Source: Nitratireductor sp. B36 (lineage in GTDB: Bacteria > Pseudomonadota > Alphaproteobacteria > Rhizobiales > Rhizobiaceae). From it: DNA of 64,000 nucleotides. Under the pieces are notes generated by a model. The model saw nothing but the letters and a program-made list of their open reading frames with translations. It did not search any database and had not been told where the DNA came from. Within the stretch, counting starts at the first letter, position 1; every line of letters begins with the position of its first letter. The position numbers and the translations under genes were made by a program. Below are positions 1 to 8,273 of the stretch, one piece after another. The stretch is from the NCBI RefSeq assembly GCF_020833685.1, contig NZ_JACKZY010000003.1:696997-760996 (forward strand). Direction: 5' to 3'.

Positions 1-290
1 CACGTCTGGTCGAGATTTACGACACACTGCCGCTGGATCCTTCAGAGAGCGCTATCCGGTCGGTTATCGGCGAGCGCCCTGTCGATGACGTGCTGCTTTA
101 TTCGGCCAATGGTGCAAGCCAGCTTGTGCGCCTCATGGAGCGGTCTGTCGTGGGAACAAATTTGGCAGCTGCGACATTTTATTGTCTCTCGGAGCGTATT
201 GCCGGGGTTTTGGGTCAGGATGTCGCAAAAACCGTTCGAATTGCGGATTTTCCGTCGGAAGATCGTCTGCTCTTTCTGCTAAAGACGTAA
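1..290 (+). CDS. hemD: Uroporphyrinogen-III synthase, C-terminal part (gene cut by window start)
   Basis: The reading frame is open from base 3 with no start codon inside the window, so only about the last 95 residues are present. The segment ends with a conserved-looking TFYCLSERIA stretch followed by strand-helix repeats, as in the second Rossmann-like lobe of HemD. HemD cyclises and inverts ring D of hydroxymethylbilane to uroporphyrinogen III in the cytoplasm for haem, sirohaem and cobalamin synthesis. Sequence identity alone is modest for this fast-evolving family. The call therefore leans on the next two genes, a mitofilin-like protein and HemY, which form the usual alphaproteobacterial hemD neighbourhood. 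Confidence 0.8.
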   Translation, partial: RLVEIYDTLPLDPSESAIRSVIGERPVDDVLLYSANGASQLVRLMERSVVGTNLAAATFYCLSERIAGVLGQDVAKTVRIADFPSEDRLLFLLKT

Positions 291-392
291 CCGCAATCCT
301 GTGAGCCCCTGTTTTCAACACATGGGGGTGTGATAGGAACTTATATGCACTGCACATAGTGCAGGGTCAGTCTTTTGCAGCGGAGTTGCCTG

Positions 393-1874
393 ATGGTCAA
401 AACGCCGAGAACGCGTCATTCCAAAACCCAGAAGGAGCCAGTGACCATCGATCTGGATCCCGATCAGGTGAAGAAGGAAAAGGTCGACAAGCCTGACGCG
501 CCCGGTGAAGCCAGCAAACAGGCAGCCGGGCAGGTCGCGCAAATGGGCGCGGAAGCGAAGCCGGAGGCCTCCGGGACGGAGACATCTGCCAAGCCCGCCC
601 CCTCTACCGCTCCAAAAGACGAAAAGCCTGCCGCCGCGTCCAAAGAAGAGCCCGCGAGCAAGGATGCCGGGTTCGGGCGCGAAGCGAAAGCTGGTGGTGC
701 ACATGTCAGCAAGGCTGATGCCGAAAAGAAATCCGCAAAACCCGAGCGCTCCTCGCCCGCCACAGGCGGGGGCGGCGCTGGCCGTGCGGCTATCGGTGGT
801 GTTGTCGGCGGTGTCGTGGCGTTGGCACTTGCAGGTGGCCTGCAGTGGGGAGGCATCCTGCCTTCTCCCGACAGGGGCGGTGATGCCGCCGACCCGGCGG
901 TGGAAACACTCCGTCAGCAGGTGGCAGCCCTTGAAAGCAGGTTGGGCGATCAGCCTGCCGCCAGCGGCAACACTGAAGCGGTGGAGGCCGCGTTGAGCGA
1001 GGCGCGTGAGCGCGCCGGCGCAACCGAGCAGCGCCTTTCCGAGCTGGGAAATGAGATTACGGCGCTGCGCGAATCGATCTCCTCAGGCGAAGCCGGCGAG
1101 GGGCCGGGACTTGAGGCGATCTCGGATCGGCTCGCAGCACTTGAGGAAAAGACGCAGGGCCTATCGGCAGGCGGTGAAACAGGAGCCGCGCTTGAAGATG
1201 TAACCTCCCGGATCTCGTCGATAGAGGCCAGCGTACGGGAAGCATCCGAAGTGGCCGGTACGGCGAGCCAGACGGCGTCTGACAACGCCGCGGCTCTTTC
1301 CACACTGAAGACCGAGGTCGACGCGCTGAAGGCGCAGGCTGAGGAGGCGGATGCCGCCCCGCGCATGGCGCTGGTCATTGCCGCGACCACACTGAAATCC
1401 GCTGTGGAGCGCGGCACGCCTTATGCCAGCGAGCTTGAGACCTATACCGCCATCGCACCCGAGGGTGAGGCCGAGGCGCTGGCGCCGCTTGAGGCGAATG
1501 CGAACTCCGGTGTGCCGAGCCGCGCGGCGCTTGCCGCCGAGGCGCCCGAAGTGGCGAGCCGCATCGTGGCCGCCACCACGCGCCAGGCGGGCGATGGCGG
1601 TGGCGGCATCATCGACAATCTGATGGCCAGCGCCCGCTCGCTCGTGGTGGTGCGTCCGGTGGGCAGCGTCGAAGGCGATGGGCCGGATGCGATCGCCGCA
1701 CGCATGGAAGCGGCCGTGGTTGCCAATGATTATGAAAAGGCGCTTGCCGAATACGAGACTCTGCCGGAGGCAGGCAAACAGGCCGGCGCCGATTTCGCTG
1801 AAAAGCTCAGGGCCCGTCAGGCCGCCGACCAGATATTGAACAGGGCGCTCGCCGATGCGCTGAAGGGGGCATAA
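393..1874 (+). CDS. Mic60/mitofilin-like inner-membrane protein (COG4223 type)
   Basis: The product has about 493 residues from the ATG at 393, which has a GGAG 8 bases upstream; an in-frame TTG at 375 is less likely. The layout is a long Lys/Pro/Ala-rich disordered N-terminus (residues 1-125), one Gly/Ala/Val transmembrane helix near 130-152, a coiled coil (about 175-320) and an alanine-rich helical C-terminal region. This is the layout of alphaproteobacterial Mic60 homologues, which sit between hemD and hemY and are ancestral to the mitochondrial cristae-organising Mic60. By homology it is an inner-membrane protein facing the periplasm that shapes membranes or links them to the outer membrane. 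It lies 6 bases before hemY, so the two are probably cotranscribed. Confidence 0.82.
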   Translation: MVKTPRTRHSKTQKEPVTIDLDPDQVKKEKVDKPDAPGEASKQAAGQVAQMGAEAKPEASGTETSAKPAPSTAPKDEKPAAASKEEPASKDAGFGREAKAGGAHVSKADAEKKSAKPERSSPATGGGGAGRAAIGGVVGGVVALALAGGLQWGGILPSPDRGGDAADPAVETLRQQVAALESRLGDQPAASGNTEAVEAALSEARERAGATEQRLSELGNEITALRESISSGEAGEGPGLEAISDRLAALEEKTQGLSAGGETGAALEDVTSRISSIEASVREASEVAGTASQTASDNAAALSTLKTEVDALKAQAEEADAAPRMALVIAATTLKSAVERGTPYASELETYTAIAPEGEAEALAPLEANANSGVPSRAALAAEAPEVASRIVAATTRQAGDGGGGIIDNLMASARSLVVVRPVGSVEGDGPDAIAARMEAAVVANDYEKALAEYETLPEAGKQAGADFAEKLRARQAADQILNRALADALKGA

Positions 1875-1880
1875 GCGCAG

Positions 1881-3536
1881 ATGTTCCGTATTCTCTTCTA
1901 TCTTGTTGTCGTCTTCCTTCTGGGGCTGGGCTTTGCCTGGCTGGCCGAGCGTCCGGGCGATCTCGTCGTCACCTTCGCGGGCTATCGCTATGAGGTTTCG
2001 CTCATGGTGGCCGCCGTCGCAATTGTGGCCATCGTTGCGGCGGTGATGATCCTGTGGTGGCTGATCCGGAGCATCTGGACGAGCCCTTATGCGGTTGCGC
2101 GGTATTTCCGTGTGCGTCGTCGCGATCGCGGCTATCAGGCGCTTTCCACCGGGATGATAGCGGCCGGCGCCGGTGATGGCGGTCTGGCGCGGCGCATGAG
2201 CCAGCAGGCGGCCAAGCTCATTTCTTCCGATCAGGAGCCGCTCATCCATCTTCTCGATGCGCAGGCAGCATTGCTGGACGGTGATCGGCAAGCGGCGCGC
2301 GACAAGTTCACCGCGATGCTCGACGATCCCGAGATGCGTCTTCTGGGTCTGCGCGGACTGTATCTCGAGGCCGAGCGAATGGGTGAGCGCGAGGTTGCCC
2401 GCCATTATGCGGAGCGGGCGGTGGAAGATGCACCCCAGCTTGACTGGGCCGTGAACGCCACACTGGATGGGAAGACGGCAGAGGGCGACTGGGATGGGGC
2501 ATTGGCATTGCTCGGCAGCCGCAAGCCGAGCGGCAAGGATGCGCGCGAGAGCGTCACCGATCGTCGCGCCGTGTTGCTCACCGCCAAGGCTCTCGAAGTG
2601 CTGGACGCCGATCCTCAGGCTGCGCGCACCGCCGCCATGGAAGCCCACAAGCTGCGGCCGGATTTCGTGCCTGCGGCTGTGACCGCTGCCAGGGCGCTGT
2701 TCCGCCAAAACGAGTTGCGCAAGGGTTCAAAAGTTCTGGAGACCGTCTGGAATAAAGAACCGCATCCCGAAATTGCGGAAGCCTATATCCATGCTCGCCC
2801 CGGTGATTCCACGCAGGACCGTCTGGCGCGCGCCAAGAAACTCCAATCGCTGAAACGCAACAATGTGGAATCGGCCCTGATCGTTGGCCGTGCGGCGCTC
2901 GACGCGGGCGAGTTCAAGCTCGCAAGGGAGTCCTGCGAGGCAGCCGCCCGGCTGGGGCCGCGCGAAAGCGTCTATCTCCTGATGGCCGACATCGAGGAAG
3001 CCGAGACCGGAGATCAGGGCCGCGTGCGCCAGTGGCTTGCCAAGGCGCTGCGTGCGCCGCGCGATCCCGCCTGGGTCGCCGATGGCTATGTGGCGGACCG
3101 CTGGGCGCCGATCTCGCCCGTCACCGGCAAGCTGGATGCGTTCGAGTGGCGCATGCCCATGGAACGGCTGGCGCAGGTGGTCGAAGGCGATGAAGATTTC
3201 TCGCCGGCCCCTGCCATCGCAGCACCAGAGGGTGCGGAAGAAGCGCGTGAACCCGAGGAGACGGCACCCGATCCGGTGGTAATCGAGGCAGAGCCTGTCG
3301 AAGCGGAAAAGCCGAAAGACGCAAATCCGAAAGACGCAGAGCCGGAAGAAAAGGCAGCGGATGCGGAAGCTCGTTCACAGAAGCCCGCGCCGCAGCCGAA
3401 ACCCGTCCCGGTCAACGGGCTGAAGACAGATGCTTCATCCAAGGACGAACCAGTCAAACCGCCATTGCCTGACGACCCCGGCGTGGACCCGGACGACAAG
3501 AACGGCTCGACGCAAAGTCCCTTCCGCCTATTTTAA
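1881..3536 (+). CDS. hemY: HemY-type TPR membrane protein
   Basis: This 551-residue protein begins with two hydrophobic helices (about residues 2-20 and 38-60), the HemY N-terminal domain. Helical TPR-like repeats follow to about residue 430. The tail is Glu/Pro/Lys-rich with repeated KPKDA/NPKDA-like units and is probably disordered. HemY is an inner-membrane protein of the haem operon in proteobacteria. Its biochemical role is unsettled, and it is unrelated to the Bacillus protoporphyrinogen oxidase of the same name. It starts 6 bases after the mitofilin-like gene, consistent with a hemD-mic60-hemY operon. Confidence 0.88.
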   Translation: MFRILFYLVVVFLLGLGFAWLAERPGDLVVTFAGYRYEVSLMVAAVAIVAIVAAVMILWWLIRSIWTSPYAVARYFRVRRRDRGYQALSTGMIAAGAGDGGLARRMSQQAAKLISSDQEPLIHLLDAQAALLDGDRQAARDKFTAMLDDPEMRLLGLRGLYLEAERMGEREVARHYAERAVEDAPQLDWAVNATLDGKTAEGDWDGALALLGSRKPSGKDARESVTDRRAVLLTAKALEVLDADPQAARTAAMEAHKLRPDFVPAAVTAARALFRQNELRKGSKVLETVWNKEPHPEIAEAYIHARPGDSTQDRLARAKKLQSLKRNNVESALIVGRAALDAGEFKLARESCEAAARLGPRESVYLLMADIEEAETGDQGRVRQWLAKALRAPRDPAWVADGYVADRWAPISPVTGKLDAFEWRMPMERLAQVVEGDEDFSPAPAIAAPEGAEEAREPEETAPDPVVIEAEPVEAEKPKDANPKDAEPEEKAADAEARSQKPAPQPKPVPVNGLKTDASSKDEPVKPPLPDDPGVDPDDKNGSTQSPFRLF

Positions 3537-3602
3537 GATTGAGATGTTGCGATTCGCTTCACGGCGGGTCGCTCCTCCACGTGATCCGAACAGCAGGCCC
3601 TC

Positions 3603-4067
3603 ATGTTCGACAGCATTATGTCCTTTCTGAAAGATCTTCCAGGCAGCAGCCGCCAAACGACGGTGAAGCCGGAAGATGATCCGCGTGTGGCTGCCGCCGC
3701 ATTGCTTTTCCACGTTCTCGATGCTGATGGCATTCGTGAAGCATCTGAGGTCGAAAAGCTCAGGGAAACCCTTTCCAGCACCTACAATCTGACGGGGGCG
3801 GAGCTTGAGAAGATCGTCAAGGCTGGTGAGAAAGCCGAACAAGAGGCGATCGACCTCTACGCCTTCACCAGCGTTTTGAAACGGCATCTGGATGCCGATG
3901 CGCGAAAGGCCTTCATCGGCCTCATGTGGGGCATCGTCTTCGCCGATGGCGAAATGCATGAACTGGAGGACAACCTTGTCTGGCGTGTGGCGGAGCTTAT
4001 TGGCGTCGACAATCGGGATCGGGTAATCCTGCGCCAGGAAATGCAAGAGAAACACGCCAAGAGCTGA
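3603..4067 (+). CDS. TerB-domain protein
   Basis: This small cytosolic helical protein of 154 residues has the acidic TerB layout. An early AAAALLFHVLDADG stretch is followed by a mirrored segment with LMWGIVFADGEMHE, and the two carry the paired acidic DADG/ADGE motifs of the fold. Family members are associated with tellurite or stress phenotypes, but single-domain housekeeping forms are widespread and have no proven function. It follows hemY by 66 bases and precedes the amidotransferase by 5, so it may be cotranscribed with that gene. No other ter-operon gene is adjacent. Confidence 0.8.
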   Translation: MFDSIMSFLKDLPGSSRQTTVKPEDDPRVAAAALLFHVLDADGIREASEVEKLRETLSSTYNLTGAELEKIVKAGEKAEQEAIDLYAFTSVLKRHLDADARKAFIGLMWGIVFADGEMHELEDNLVWRVAELIGVDNRDRVILRQEMQEKHAKS

Positions 4068-4072
4068 TTGCC

Positions 4073-4858
4073 ATGGGGACCGAGCCGAGCCGCAGGATCC
4101 TGATTGTCCTGCATCAGGAAACATCCAGTGCGGGGCGTGTGGGCCAGGTGTTGCAGGCAAGCGGCTTCTCGTTGGATATCCGCCGTCCCCCGCTGGGGCA
4201 TCTTCTGCCTGAAACGCTTGAAGATCATGCTGGCGTGGTGATGTTCGGTGGTCCCATGAGCGCCAATGACCATGATGATTTTGTACGGCGCGAGACCGAC
4301 TGGCTCGCTGTTCCGCTGCGGGAGAACAAGCCCTTTCTCGGTATCTGCCTCGGCGCGCAATTGCTGGTGAAGCATCTGGGCGGGCAGGTGAAGAGCCATG
4401 ATGACGGACTGGTGGAGATCGGCTGGTATCCGTTGCGCGCAACGGACGCCGGACGCAAACTGCTCCATTGGCCGGAAATGGTCTATCAGTTTCACCGGGA
4501 AGGGTTCTCCCTTCCGAAGGACGCCACGCTTCTTGCCACTGCCGAGCATTATCCCAACCAGGCTTTCCGCTATGGCGAAAATGCGTGGGGCGTTCAGTTT
4601 CATGCCGAACTCACGCGCGCCATGATGCAGCGCTGGGTGGTGCGTGGCGCGCATCGTTTTGTCATGCCCGGTGCCCAGCAGGGCCGCGACCATCTGGGGG
4701 GGCGACTCATTTGGGACCGGCACCTGAAACAGTGGCTGGTGGAGTTTCTGGAACTGATTTTCGGGCGCGAATGCACCGGAACGCTGCAGACAGGAGACGA
4801 AGCGAAGGGAAAGCATCCCGTGGGCCGGCGTATGGTCGGGCGTAGGGGCGTGGCCTGA
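4073..4858 (+). CDS. Class I glutamine amidotransferase-like protein
   Basis: The 261-residue product has the class I glutaminase triad. The nucleophile is Cys92 in LGICLGAQ, with His177 and Glu179 in the VQFHAE motif. Free-standing members of this family resemble the glutaminase domain of GMP synthase and hydrolyse glutamine or a gamma-glutamyl compound. The acceptor cannot be read from sequence. The tail after about residue 240 is basic and probably disordered. The gene starts 5 bases after the TerB-domain gene. It ends 21 bases before the end of the convergent VWA gene, and no clear terminator is visible between them. Confidence 0.85.
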   Translation: MGTEPSRRILIVLHQETSSAGRVGQVLQASGFSLDIRRPPLGHLLPETLEDHAGVVMFGGPMSANDHDDFVRRETDWLAVPLRENKPFLGICLGAQLLVKHLGGQVKSHDDGLVEIGWYPLRATDAGRKLLHWPEMVYQFHREGFSLPKDATLLATAEHYPNQAFRYGENAWGVQFHAELTRAMMQRWVVRGAHRFVMPGAQQGRDHLGGRLIWDRHLKQWLVEFLELIFGRECTGTLQTGDEAKGKHPVGRRMVGRRGVA

Positions 4859-4879
4859 TCGAAACGCGCCTCCTCGGGG

Positions 4880-6070
4880 TCAATGCTTCCGCGAAAGCTC
4901 CCGCGTGGCCGCTTCCAGTCCCGCGAGCGTCATCGGATACATGCGGCCTGAGAAAATCTCCTGCAGCATCTGGATCGAGTGTGTGTAGCGCCAGTGTTTT
5001 TCCGGCACCGGGTTGAGCCACACCGCATTCGGCCATTGCTGGAGAACGCGGTTCAGCCACACATGGCCGGCTTCCTCGTTCCAGTGCTCCACCGAGCCGC
5101 CCGGATAGGCGATTTCATACGGGCTCATTGAAGCATCACCAACGAAAATGACCTTGTAGTCGGGCCCGAATTTGTGGAGCACGTCGAAAGTGGGTGTCAC
5201 TTCGGAATAACGGCGGCGGTTGTCCTTCCATACGCCCTCGTAGAGGCAGTTGTGGAAGTAATAATATTCCATGTGCTTGAACTCGGCGCGCGCCGCCGAA
5301 AACAGCTCTTCCACAATGCGGATGTGATCGTCCATCGAGCCGCCCACATCGAAAAACATCAGAAGCTTTACCGCGTTGCGCCGTTCGGGCCGGGTTTTGA
5401 CATCCAGATAGCCGTGTTCGGCGGTGGCCTGTACCGTGCCGGGCAGGTCGAACTCTTCCACCGCGCCCTCGCGCACCCAGCGGCGCAGCCGCTTCAGTGC
5501 CACCTTGATGTTGCGCGTGCCGAGCTCCACCGCATCGTCGAAATTTTTGAACTCGCGCTTGTCCCACACCTTTACCGCACGGCGGTGGCGCGATTCATGC
5601 TGGCCGATGCGCACGCCTTCGGGATTGTAGCCATAGGCGCCAAATGGAGAAGTGCCGGCGGTGCCGATCCACTTGTTGCCCCCTTGATGCCGCCCCTTCT
5701 GCTCGGCAAGACGCTCTTTCAGTGTTTCCATGAGCTTTTCGAAGCCACCCATGGCCTCGACCAGCTTTTTCTCTTCCTCGCTAAGGTGCTTTTCCGCCAG
5801 CTTGCGCAGCCATTCCTCGGGGATTGCCTGCGGCGCAACACCTTCGCCACCCGACACCGCTTCGACACCCTTGAAGACATGCGAGAACACCTGATCGAAC
5901 CGGTCGATATGCCGTTCGTCCTTCACCAGCGTCGCGCGAGCGAGATAATAGAACGTCTCCACATCATAGGAGACAAGCTCCTTCTCCATCCCCTCCAGCA
6001 GTGAAAGATATTCGCGCAGCGAAACAGGAATGCGCGCGGCTTTCAGCTCAAGGAAGAAGGGAATGAACAT
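4880..6070 (-). CDS. VWA-domain protein, CoxE-like
   Basis: This is a 396-residue protein. Its C-terminal half is a von Willebrand A domain with a MIDAS-like DVGGSMD motif in which the first Ser of DxSxS is Gly, followed by the HMEYYYFHN strand and the FVGDASMS segment. The N-terminal half is helical and charged and resembles CoxE/YehP-type partners of MoxR ATPases. MoxR-VWA pairs act as cofactor-insertion or remodelling machines. The matching MoxR gene lies 1 kb upstream on the same strand, separated by GNAT and HNH genes. The gene is complete. Confidence 0.85.
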   Translation of the reverse strand: MFIPFFLELKAARIPVSLREYLSLLEGMEKELVSYDVETFYYLARATLVKDERHIDRFDQVFSHVFKGVEAVSGGEGVAPQAIPEEWLRKLAEKHLSEEEKKLVEAMGGFEKLMETLKERLAEQKGRHQGGNKWIGTAGTSPFGAYGYNPEGVRIGQHESRHRRAVKVWDKREFKNFDDAVELGTRNIKVALKRLRRWVREGAVEEFDLPGTVQATAEHGYLDVKTRPERRNAVKLLMFFDVGGSMDDHIRIVEELFSAARAEFKHMEYYYFHNCLYEGVWKDNRRRYSEVTPTFDVLHKFGPDYKVIFVGDASMSPYEIAYPGGSVEHWNEEAGHVWLNRVLQQWPNAVWLNPVPEKHWRYTHSIQMLQEIFSGRMYPMTLAGLEAATRELSRKH

Positions 6071-6134
6071 TTTGATTAAAAACTTTCATCTAGCATTTGG
6101 CTCATGTTGGAAGAAATTCCATACATTAGGTGCC

Positions 6135-6557
6135 ATGGAAACAGATCAATTGCATTCCCTGATACGTTCGGCGGAGTCCCTCATCGGTTTCTGGTGGCAG
6201 GATGACCGTAAGAACTGGTGCGCCTATTGCGGAATTCCAATGCGGCGTCGTGCCGGCGTGGGCAAGCCATTGCCGCTTAGCAAGGCAACACGCGATCATG
6301 TTGTCCCTCGTGTCTATGCACCGGGGTTACACACTTTGCCATGCTGTCTTGAATGCAACCGTGCCAAGGGCACACAGTCTGTCGCGGAATTTCTTTCCAG
6401 CGAGTATTTCGCGGAGAAAAGGAAGCGGAAGCATCGCCATCAATGGCCCCTCCCTCATCTGTGGTTCGTCGCAGGGCTCTCGTATCTGAAGAAGAGCTAT
6501 ACGTTGAATGGAGAGATGCGGAAGGATCAGCCGAAGAAGACCGCGTGCCGGACCTAG
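6135..6557 (+). CDS. HNH endonuclease family protein
   Basis: The product has about 140 residues from the ATG at 6135. In-frame ATGs at 6030 and 6063 would overlap the start of the divergent VWA gene and are less likely. A zinc-ribbon pair, CAYC and CLEC, flanks ATRDHVVPR, which is the ββα-metal (HNH) active-site pattern. The C-terminal third is basic and aromatic. The fold suggests a DNA nicking or cutting activity, but the target is unknown. The gene is divergent from the VWA gene and tail-to-tail with the GNAT gene (stops overlap by 4 bases), so it sits inside what is otherwise a minus-strand moxR-GNAT-coxE array. Acquisition by insertion is an inference. Confidence 0.78.
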   Translation: METDQLHSLIRSAESLIGFWWQDDRKNWCAYCGIPMRRRAGVGKPLPLSKATRDHVVPRVYAPGLHTLPCCLECNRAKGTQSVAEFLSSEYFAEKRKRKHRHQWPLPHLWFVAGLSYLKKSYTLNGEMRKDQPKKTACRT

Positions 6558-7000
6558 CGCCGCTGGTACTTGATAAACGGCGTCAGTTTCGCGATCCGGT
6601 CATAGAGCTTGCGCGCGGTTTCGTTGAAATCCTGCGTCATCCAGTAGACGTTGGCAGCGCCAGCCTCGTCCGCCTTTTCGTATACGGCCTCGATCAGCGC
6701 CCGGCCAATGCCCTTTCCACGCACGGTGGGATCGGCGTAGAGGTCCTGCAGATAGCAGTTGTTGCCAACCGTCCAGCAGGTACGGTGGAACATGTAATGC
6801 ACCAGACCGACAGGCTTTCCGTCCATCTCGGCGATCAGGCCATTGGGTTCGTATTCGCCAGTGTCGAAAAGCCGCTCCCATGTGGTGGCATAGACCTCTT
6901 CGGGCACGCTCGTCTTGTAGAATGTCAGATAGTCCGCCCACAGCCGGCGCCATTCGGCTTCATCGGTTTTTATCAACGGGCGGATGGTGATGTCGGTCAT
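6554..7000 (-). CDS. GNAT family N-acetyltransferase
   Basis: This 148-residue protein has a single GNAT fold. It begins MTDITIRPL, has the central GLVHYMFH strand, and carries the acetyl-CoA pyrophosphate loop V-R-G-K-G-I-G-R-A (motif A) near residues 92-102. A motif B with a YWMTQDFNETARKLYD-like ending follows. The family transfers an acetyl group from acetyl-CoA to an amine; this subgroup is usually annotated as a small-molecule acetyltransferase of unknown substrate. It lies 81 bases downstream of moxR on the same strand. Confidence 0.87.
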   Translation of the reverse strand: MTDITIRPLIKTDEAEWRRLWADYLTFYKTSVPEEVYATTWERLFDTGEYEPNGLIAEMDGKPVGLVHYMFHRTCWTVGNNCYLQDLYADPTVRGKGIGRALIEAVYEKADEAGAANVYWMTQDFNETARKLYDRIAKLTPFIKYQRR

Positions 7001-7081
7001 GGTGTTCTCCCTCTTCTTCGCGGCACTGTCTGGCCGGGGGTTGGCGTTCTGGCAAGGGCCACGAACGCGCAGGCCTTGCGC

Positions 7082-7924
7082 CTATTGCCGCCGCGCCATG
7101 AAGGCGAGTTTCTCGAAGAGGTGAACGTCCTGCTCGTTCTTCAGCAGCGCGCCATGCAGGCGGGGCAGGGCGTTTTTCGCCTCGCCGCGCAGGTCTTCGG
7201 GTTGAACATCATCGGCGACGAGAAGCCGGATCCAGTCCAGCGCCTCGGAGGTGGAGGGTTTCTTCTTCAGCCCCGGTACCTCGCGGATTTCATAAAACTG
7301 GCTGAGGGCGGCAGACACCAGGTTCTTCTTGATGCCGGGATAGTGGACCTCGACAATATCTGCCAGGGTCTCGGCATCGGGAAAGCGGATATAGTGGAAA
7401 AAGCAGCGGCGCAGAAAGGCGTCGGGCAGCTCTTTCTCATTGTTCGAGGTGATGATCACGATGGGGCGGTGGATCGCCTTCACCGTCTCGCCGGTTTCGT
7501 AGACAAAGAACTCCATCTTATCGAGCTCCTGCAACAGGTCGTTGGGAAACTCGATATCGGCCTTGTCGATCTCGTCGATCAGGAGAACGGTCTTGCGGTC
7601 TGCCGCGAAGGCTTCCCACAGTTTTCCGCGCTTGATGTAGTTCTTGATATCGTTGAAGCGCTCATCGCCGAGCTGGCTGTCGCGCAGGCGCGAGACGGCG
7701 TCATATTCATAAAGCCCCTGCTGCGCGCGCGTGGTGGATTTGACATGCCATTCGATCAGATCAAGCCCGAGCGCTGCCGCCACCTGTTTGGCGAGCTCGG
7801 TCTTGCCGGTGCCGGGTTCGCCCTTCACCAGAAGCGGGCGCTCCAGCGCGATTGCCGCGTTCACGGCCACCATCAGATCCTTGTCGGCGACATAATCCGC
7901 CGTGCCTTCGAAACGCATGCGCAT
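7082..7924 (-). CDS. MoxR-family AAA+ ATPase
   Basis: This 280-residue AAA+ ATPase has a Walker A GEPGTGKTE (about residues 37-45) and a Walker B LLIDEIDKAD (about 117-126). A sensor-1 TSNNEKELPDAF segment and an RCFFHY arginine follow. MoxR proteins work with VWA-domain partners to mature metalloenzymes or complexes. The likely partner is the CoxE-like protein at 4880-6070. It is the first gene of the minus-strand group and probably carries the promoter in the 7925-8030 interval. Confidence 0.9.
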   Translation of the reverse strand: MRMRFEGTADYVADKDLMVAVNAAIALERPLLVKGEPGTGKTELAKQVAAALGLDLIEWHVKSTTRAQQGLYEYDAVSRLRDSQLGDERFNDIKNYIKRGKLWEAFAADRKTVLLIDEIDKADIEFPNDLLQELDKMEFFVYETGETVKAIHRPIVIITSNNEKELPDAFLRRCFFHYIRFPDAETLADIVEVHYPGIKKNLVSAALSQFYEIREVPGLKKKPSTSEALDWIRLLVADDVQPEDLRGEAKNALPRLHGALLKNEQDVHLFEKLAFMARRQ

Positions 7925-8031
7925 CAGTCCTTGCGGTGTGGTTCCAGCTCAAAATTCGAGCGCGACCCTATTGGGTGAATTTTGCTGGCGCAAGTGCGCG
8001 AATGCCTCTGGCGAAGCAGGGGGCGGAAGAC

Positions 8032-8037
8032 TATATT
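8032..8037 (+). promoter_or_regulatory. Probable -10 box of the 6S RNA promoter
   Basis: TATATT lies 6 bases before the first bases of the predicted 6S RNA. No consensus -35 is seen. CTGGCG near 8008 is the nearest candidate and is weak. Confidence 0.4.
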
Positions 8038-8042
8038 GGTGC

Positions 8043-8195
8043 TGCGGTCTGCGCTTCCCGACAGGAATCTAATTCCCCGGGGCCTTATCGATCCTTAAGG
8101 GAGCTGTCCCTGGTCTCGCCCGTGGGCTTGGCTACACGGCGCCCACCTACTTTGTAGGTTCCCGGGATCGTGTATTCCATCGGTCGCCGTGGATC
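8043..8195 (+). ncRNA. ssrS: 6S RNA (SsrS)
   Basis: The interval upstream of fthC carries the alphaproteobacterial 6S core. AATTCCCCGGGG on the left pairs with TTCCCGGGAT on the right, enclosing the open bubble. The terminal hairpin region contains GGTCTCGCCCGTGGGCTTGG and CACCTACTTTGTAGGTT. Outside the core, CCGACAGGAAT (about 8058-8068) pairs with ATTCCATCGG (about 8173-8182), giving the closing stem. 6S RNA mimics an open promoter and sequesters sigma-70 RNA polymerase in stationary phase. Its position just upstream of the formyl-THF cyclo-ligase gene is the classic conserved neighbourhood. Both ends are estimates. Confidence 0.88.
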
Positions 8196-8273
8196 GCCAC
8201 TCTTTCTCTTTGCTCTCTGTGGTTTGCCTGATTATCGTCGCGTGATGTCGAGACACGCCACACACCATTCCGC

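Noticed and set aside
1161-2708. 515-residue minus-strand frame
   Set aside because: It is antisense to the mitofilin-like gene and hemY, which have strong domain evidence. Its composition (His, Arg and Gly rich) is typical of a GC-rich shadow frame.
6353-7978. 541-residue plus-strand frame
   Set aside because: It is antisense to the GNAT and MoxR genes, both of which have full motifs. The protein has no recognisable domain.
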